From the NCBI GenBank assembly GCA_002104895.1, contig MCFG01000404.1:1-30000 (forward strand): 30,000 nucleotides of DNA. The letters are read 5' to 3'. This stretch comes from Anaeromyces robustus (Eukaryota; Neocallimastigomycota; Neocallimastigomycetes; Neocallimastigales; Neocallimastigaceae). Shown here piece by piece: positions 25,701-30,000 of the stretch (its first letter is position 1; every line of letters starts with the position of its first letter). The notes beneath the pieces were generated by a model. That model had not been told where the DNA came from. It saw only the letters and a list, made by a program, of their open reading frames with translations, and ran no database searches. The position numbers and the translations under genes were made by a program.

Positions 25701-26238
25701 ATCTATTGGTCATGGTTTAAGTATAATTATTGAAAAAATTAATCCAGAACAATGTATTGGTATTGAAAAAACTATTGCATTAAAAAAGAAAATTATAAGA
25801 TCCCAAACTCCACTCTCTAGATATCAAGAGGAAATTGATGATTATGAAAATTTATATAGAGAACTTATATTAAAATTAAATAACAAAATTGTCGATACAA
25901 AATATTATGAAGATCATAATGCTTCTAATTATAGAACTTTCATCAATTTTTTACGTAATGTACAAGTATATGATATTAATGTTAATATTGATAATGCTAA
26001 AAATGGAGAAGATGATTATTTTGATTATTCTTCCGTTTATTCTGATCAAAATGGTAATACTATTTTAAATAGTGAAAAAGCTTTATTTGAAGCACTTTCT
26101 AAGGATATGGATAAATTCTTTAGTAATGATGAATACTTTGAAGCTATAGCTAAATATAATACTACATTCGATCCAAATGTAGATTATTTATCTAGAGTAG
26201 AAAATTTAATTGATGAATTATCTAAATATTATCCATAA
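22720..26238 (+). CDS. Large secreted protein of unknown family (1172 aa)
   Basis: A single uninterrupted frame, the only full-length gene here without introns. The product begins with a clear signal peptide: MNWK, then a hydrophobic core FLVLFFTYIIIVY, with likely cleavage after Cys18. No second membrane helix, GPI-type tail, dockerin, carbohydrate-binding module or catalytic motif was recognised. It has few cysteines (about eight) for its size, and seven or more N-x-S/T sites (QNITN, SNGSL, INTSF, NNSKN, NGSGA, HNASN, YNTTF), consistent with ER passage. Dibasic KR sites at 527-528, 537-538, 693-694 and 786-787 could be Kex2-type processing points. The C-terminal two-thirds looks mostly helical and acidic. 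It ends in LSKYYP with no retention signal. Codon use matches the housekeeping genes here, so no sign of recent transfer. Possibly a lineage-specific cell-surface or extracellular protein; function unknown. Confidence 0.9.
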   Translation: MNWKFLVLFFTYIIIVYCEYIDYAVEELAALVLSAGNEDGSIAKEAIPYVESESDVKTRPILIDVTDIETGGVYLDIQEIIPSLRGLEGDELEKKFKELYDLATVVFNTFMDPDTEEQDRPGNINTYDVLRDIITTKDKSESIGLCNNNVKTRIIFVPNDSDITMMKHFIYNAEKSDFINIDINDFDKLSKDITSSWKSGEFPLISEEFSKAITIKCILEWSCRKNFIVEEDSNYDVIEYLDNIAFNIIETTDENGHLHYTLILINDNKNLIYNAFTLEYDGKKYTTDEKFPPKYIDYGYISYNVGGYHITLNEETNNIERDGIRLISACGISFVNQDENTNKQQFLTPKDYTIDGNDNAVEGILLTANFANERVFKSFNKGENEANIICDRYDRTYATLKMMSKRFIEKRLNFKNSDSLTSKQLLDLNAIYQLMAIKDIFIDPLNYYQNGMLHYSNNHYLQYMNQMADFEESRYLASYTQSKSNILLGSEASGLKNFAAPVTAYDLNGSYEKANQNITNYIKMLSKRSFQYIGLEKRESEETTLINNWIALAQKYEQIYTELKTMDYYVSVNFLTYFYEALKEFSNRFSNGSLKSRTIDQSKLLTLETYFNGCLRIHGEVFGLDSLMDENGRYLFRNLPHINIEASKNLKLLTNLYESTLTDILRMIDDSTSTTFINTSFRYQSDSEEGLYKRGENNSKNIEINEDQIINEINDIDHNNLAIDERLWDIILDVREIVNAIEIHNNDERTPINGSGAFIKLYRALIEKYKEAYPYDTEVSGMNTDKRENEPDTKLTLESILDKIDENDDLYNYILNDISSTNYLRQIFTYIRLELTDMYNTKEDIDGDTYKKLKDLGDKLDIKLDKYIDYPSHKGHEEEGEHLLEAVTNYNELIVYLYSNGIIDYTIKPLDPLDPEDFLEQMEYIRVYNLIEGISKIMRTNPEIFKLDEDKNTEFQNYLETNSNIAFYRYFNENTKVVEPSASDYSKILGEEVESIGHGLSIIIEKINPEQCIGIEKTIALKKKIIRSQTPLSRYQEEIDDYENLYRELILKLNNKIVDTKYYEDHNASNYRTFINFLRNVQVYDINVNIDNAKNGEDDYFDYSSVYSDQNGNTILNSEKALFEALSKDMDKFFSNDEYFEAIAKYNTTFDPNVDYLSRVENLIDELSKYYP

Positions 26239-26246
26239 AATTATTT

Positions 26247-27885
<1,639 letters not shown>

Positions 27886-29104
27886 ATGAACAATTCATTT
27901 CAAAAAACAATTATTGAGAATCCTGGTAAATTTAAAATATTATATAAATATAAATAAATAAATAAATAAAATTATAAATATATAATAAATAAATGAAATA
28001 TGAAATATAAGATTTTTTTTTATTTTATTTTTATATTATTTTAATAATAAAATGAATTATTAAAAATTAGAATTTCATTTTGAAATTTTTAAACATTTGA
28101 AATTAGATTTCATATTATAAATCATCATTATTATTAACTATAATTCATAATTAATATTTTTTATAATTATCAATTACTATTTAAAATTTATTTCATACTT
28201 ATTTTTTAATATTATTATTATATCTATTTATTTTACTTTATATATTTATTATTATTATTGTTGTTGTTGTTGCTATAATGTAAGACTATCAACCATTCAT
28301 GGAGGATTCCTTTGAACCAACACAATATGTTGGTATGATAGTTCAAAATTCACAAGTAACATTTGGTCCAACTAATGATATTTCTTCAAATATAGCCAAA
28401 CTTAACTATTCATTGGAATATATAAAAAAGAATTTATTTGAACAAGTAAAGAAAATATATAATTACAAAATTATAATTAATAATTAAATAGTTGAAGAAA
28501 AATTTTTTTGAAATATTAATTACTTTTCATTAATAAATTTTATTTATATTTATTATATTAATTATATATTATTATTATTGTTATTGTTATTGTTATTGTT
28601 ATTGTTATTGTTATTAAATATAAATAATTTTGAATATATATAATTTATATTTTAAAATTCATTTATTTTGAAATGTTTGTTGAAATGTTATTATAATTAA
28701 ATAATAATAATAATAATAAATAAATAAATAAAAAAGGTTACAAATAATTATGAAAATTTACTTCAACAAATTGATAATGTTGAAATGTTTGAAGATGTTA
28801 TAAAAAAAATGCAAGAAAATTTAATGGAAATTTTTCAAACTTATGAAAGGTAAAATAAAAATAATATATAAAAAATATAACTATTATTATAATCAATTAA
28901 TAATATTCCATTAATTTTTCTTTTTTTTATATATATAAATAAATAATTGTTTATCTGGATTTCAAAAATTTATATTTTATAATATACACATTTCAAAATT
29001 ATTTTTAATCAAAATCTCAAAATATATTTATTTTTCATCATAAATATAAATAATTTATCAAAATATTAATTATTTAAACAAATAATAAAAATAATATTGA
29101 ACCA

Positions 29105-29138
<34 letters not shown>

Positions 29139-29492
29139 TTAATTATCTGAAATGTTTAATATTTGTTTATTAATAATCAATAATCACTATATTAAAATAA
29201 TTAAAAATAATATATATATATATATAATTTAAAAAAAAAAAAAAAAGACTCAAATTAAAGATTAGTATTCCATATAAAGAAATGGAAGGACATATAACTC
29301 AATTAAAAAATATACAAAAAGCAGCAGAAATTCTTAGACATTTAATACGTTTTTTATATTTAGTTAAACGTTTAGAAAATCAAATTAAAAGTGAAGATAG
29401 AGAAGTAGCAAAAGCAGCTCTCAGTTTAAATGAAATAGGTAAAATTAAAATTTTCAGTTTATATAATAATAAAATCATAAACATAAAATATA

Positions 29493-29527
<35 letters not shown>

Positions 29528-29905
29528 AAATAAATAAAAATATATAAATGAAAAATAATATTAAATAATAATAAAAATAATAATAATAATAACTATATAT
29601 ATATATATTTATTTATTTATTTATAAATGATATCCATTTTCATAAAATTATTTATTAATATTTTTTTATCATAATTATATTATATAAATAATAATATTAT
29701 TATTATTATTGACACTAACAACAATATAACAATTATAATAATAATTATAATAATGATAATTATGAAATATTAAGATATGATTTTAAAAGAATCAGATTTA
29801 TCAAATATTGACATTGTTGATAATGAAGTTGAAAATATTAATACTATTCGTAAACAAATTGTAGAAAAAGCAGATATATTAATTGAAAAAAGTTTCCAAA
29901 CTCAA
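27886..29905 (+). CDS. COG5: Conserved oligomeric Golgi complex subunit 5, 5' part
   Basis: Five exons encode the first 212 residues: 27886-27925, 28285-28445, 28737-28849, 29248-29438 and 29775-29905. The gene then enters an intron and leaves the window; human COG5 is about 840 aa. Family landmarks in order: QPFMEDSFEPTQYV (family FL-DDFD-YT), NIAKLNYSLEYIKKNL, a helix with YENLLQQIDNVEMFEDVI, ITQLKNIQKAAEILRHLIRF (family TQLARLQ-A-DLLRRIIR), then AKAALSLNEID and DLSNIDIVDNEVENI (family SLNELD, DLSGIEVIENDL). Family knowledge: COG5 is in lobe B of the COG tether, which returns vesicles to the Golgi to keep glycosylation enzymes in place. The first exon is only 40 bases. The start was chosen because it joins in phase 1 to the conserved QPF block and lies in an A-rich leader. 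Introns are 290-400 bases, longer than in RRP5. Confidence 0.92.
28571..28615. repeat. (TTATTG)n hexanucleotide repeat in COG5 intron 2
   Basis: About six to seven copies of TTATTG/ATTGTT following a short ATT run, inside the intron between exons 2 and 3. It looks like a G-variant of the common ATT microsatellite. Confidence 0.85.
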
Positions 29906-29907
29906 GT

Positions 29908-29909
29908 AA

Positions 29910-29950
<41 letters not shown>
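29908..29950. repeat. (AAT)n tract in COG5 intron 5
   Basis: About 14 AAT copies begin two bases after the exon 5 donor, which reads CAA|GTAAGT. If read through, they would encode a poly-Asn run. The good GTAAGT donor and the family ending at SFQTQ argue that this is intron. Confidence 0.85.
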
Positions 29951-29952
<2 letters not shown>

Positions 29953-30000
29953 TAATAAAACATATTATTCATTATCTTTTATATCCTTTATATAATTTAT

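Noticed and set aside
29906-29995. Poly-Asn extension of COG5 exon 5
   Set aside because: A GTAAGT donor follows SFQTQ exactly where conservation ends; the Asn run is intronic (AAT)n.

Overview
The window looks like nuclear DNA of a very AT-rich, intron-bearing eukaryote. Coding exons use A/T-ending codons, and introns and intergenic DNA are almost pure A+T with many (ATT)n, (TTTA)n and poly-A/T runs. The proteins lack the poly-N/poly-Q tracts typical of Dictyostelium. The gene set is fungal/opisthokont in style, and two rRNA fragments look like fungal-type nuclear rRNA. My best inference is an anaerobic gut fungus (Neocallimastigomycota); this rests on composition and gene content, not on a search.

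Layout. 1-3695 has no gene, but holds a TTTA block, a 57-bp triple repeat and a decayed 5.8S rRNA fragment. 3696-10570 (+) encodes the ribosome-biogenesis factor Rrp5/PDCD11 in eight exons (1921 aa). Convergent to it at 11763-13549 (-) is a five-exon DNAJB12/14-type ER membrane J protein (375 aa). 15539-16477 (-) is a four-exon Swi5/Sae3-family recombination mediator (159 aa) with an unrecognised N-terminal half. Divergent from it at 17173-18394 (+) is a four-exon BLOC1S2-like subunit (131 aa), with a 64-copy ATT tract and a perfect 24-bp palindrome in its introns.

18395-22719 is a 4.3-kb gene-free block containing a perfect 66-bp tandem duplication, a long hairpin, a small MITE-like element and a decayed 3' fragment of 18S rRNA. 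22720-26238 (+) is an intronless 1172-aa secreted protein of unknown family, followed 9 bases after its stop by about 50 AAT copies. 27886-29905 (+) is the 5' part of COG5 (Golgi COG complex), cut by the window end.

The genes are ordinary eukaryotic neighbours, not an operon: ribosome assembly, ER protein quality control, homologous recombination, endolysosomal trafficking and Golgi tethering. The most unusual content is the pair of decayed rDNA fragments (mostly G:C to A:T changes relative to conserved rRNA), the unknown giant secreted protein, and the N-terminal extension on Swi5. I found no clear evidence of a wholly new multi-gene system.
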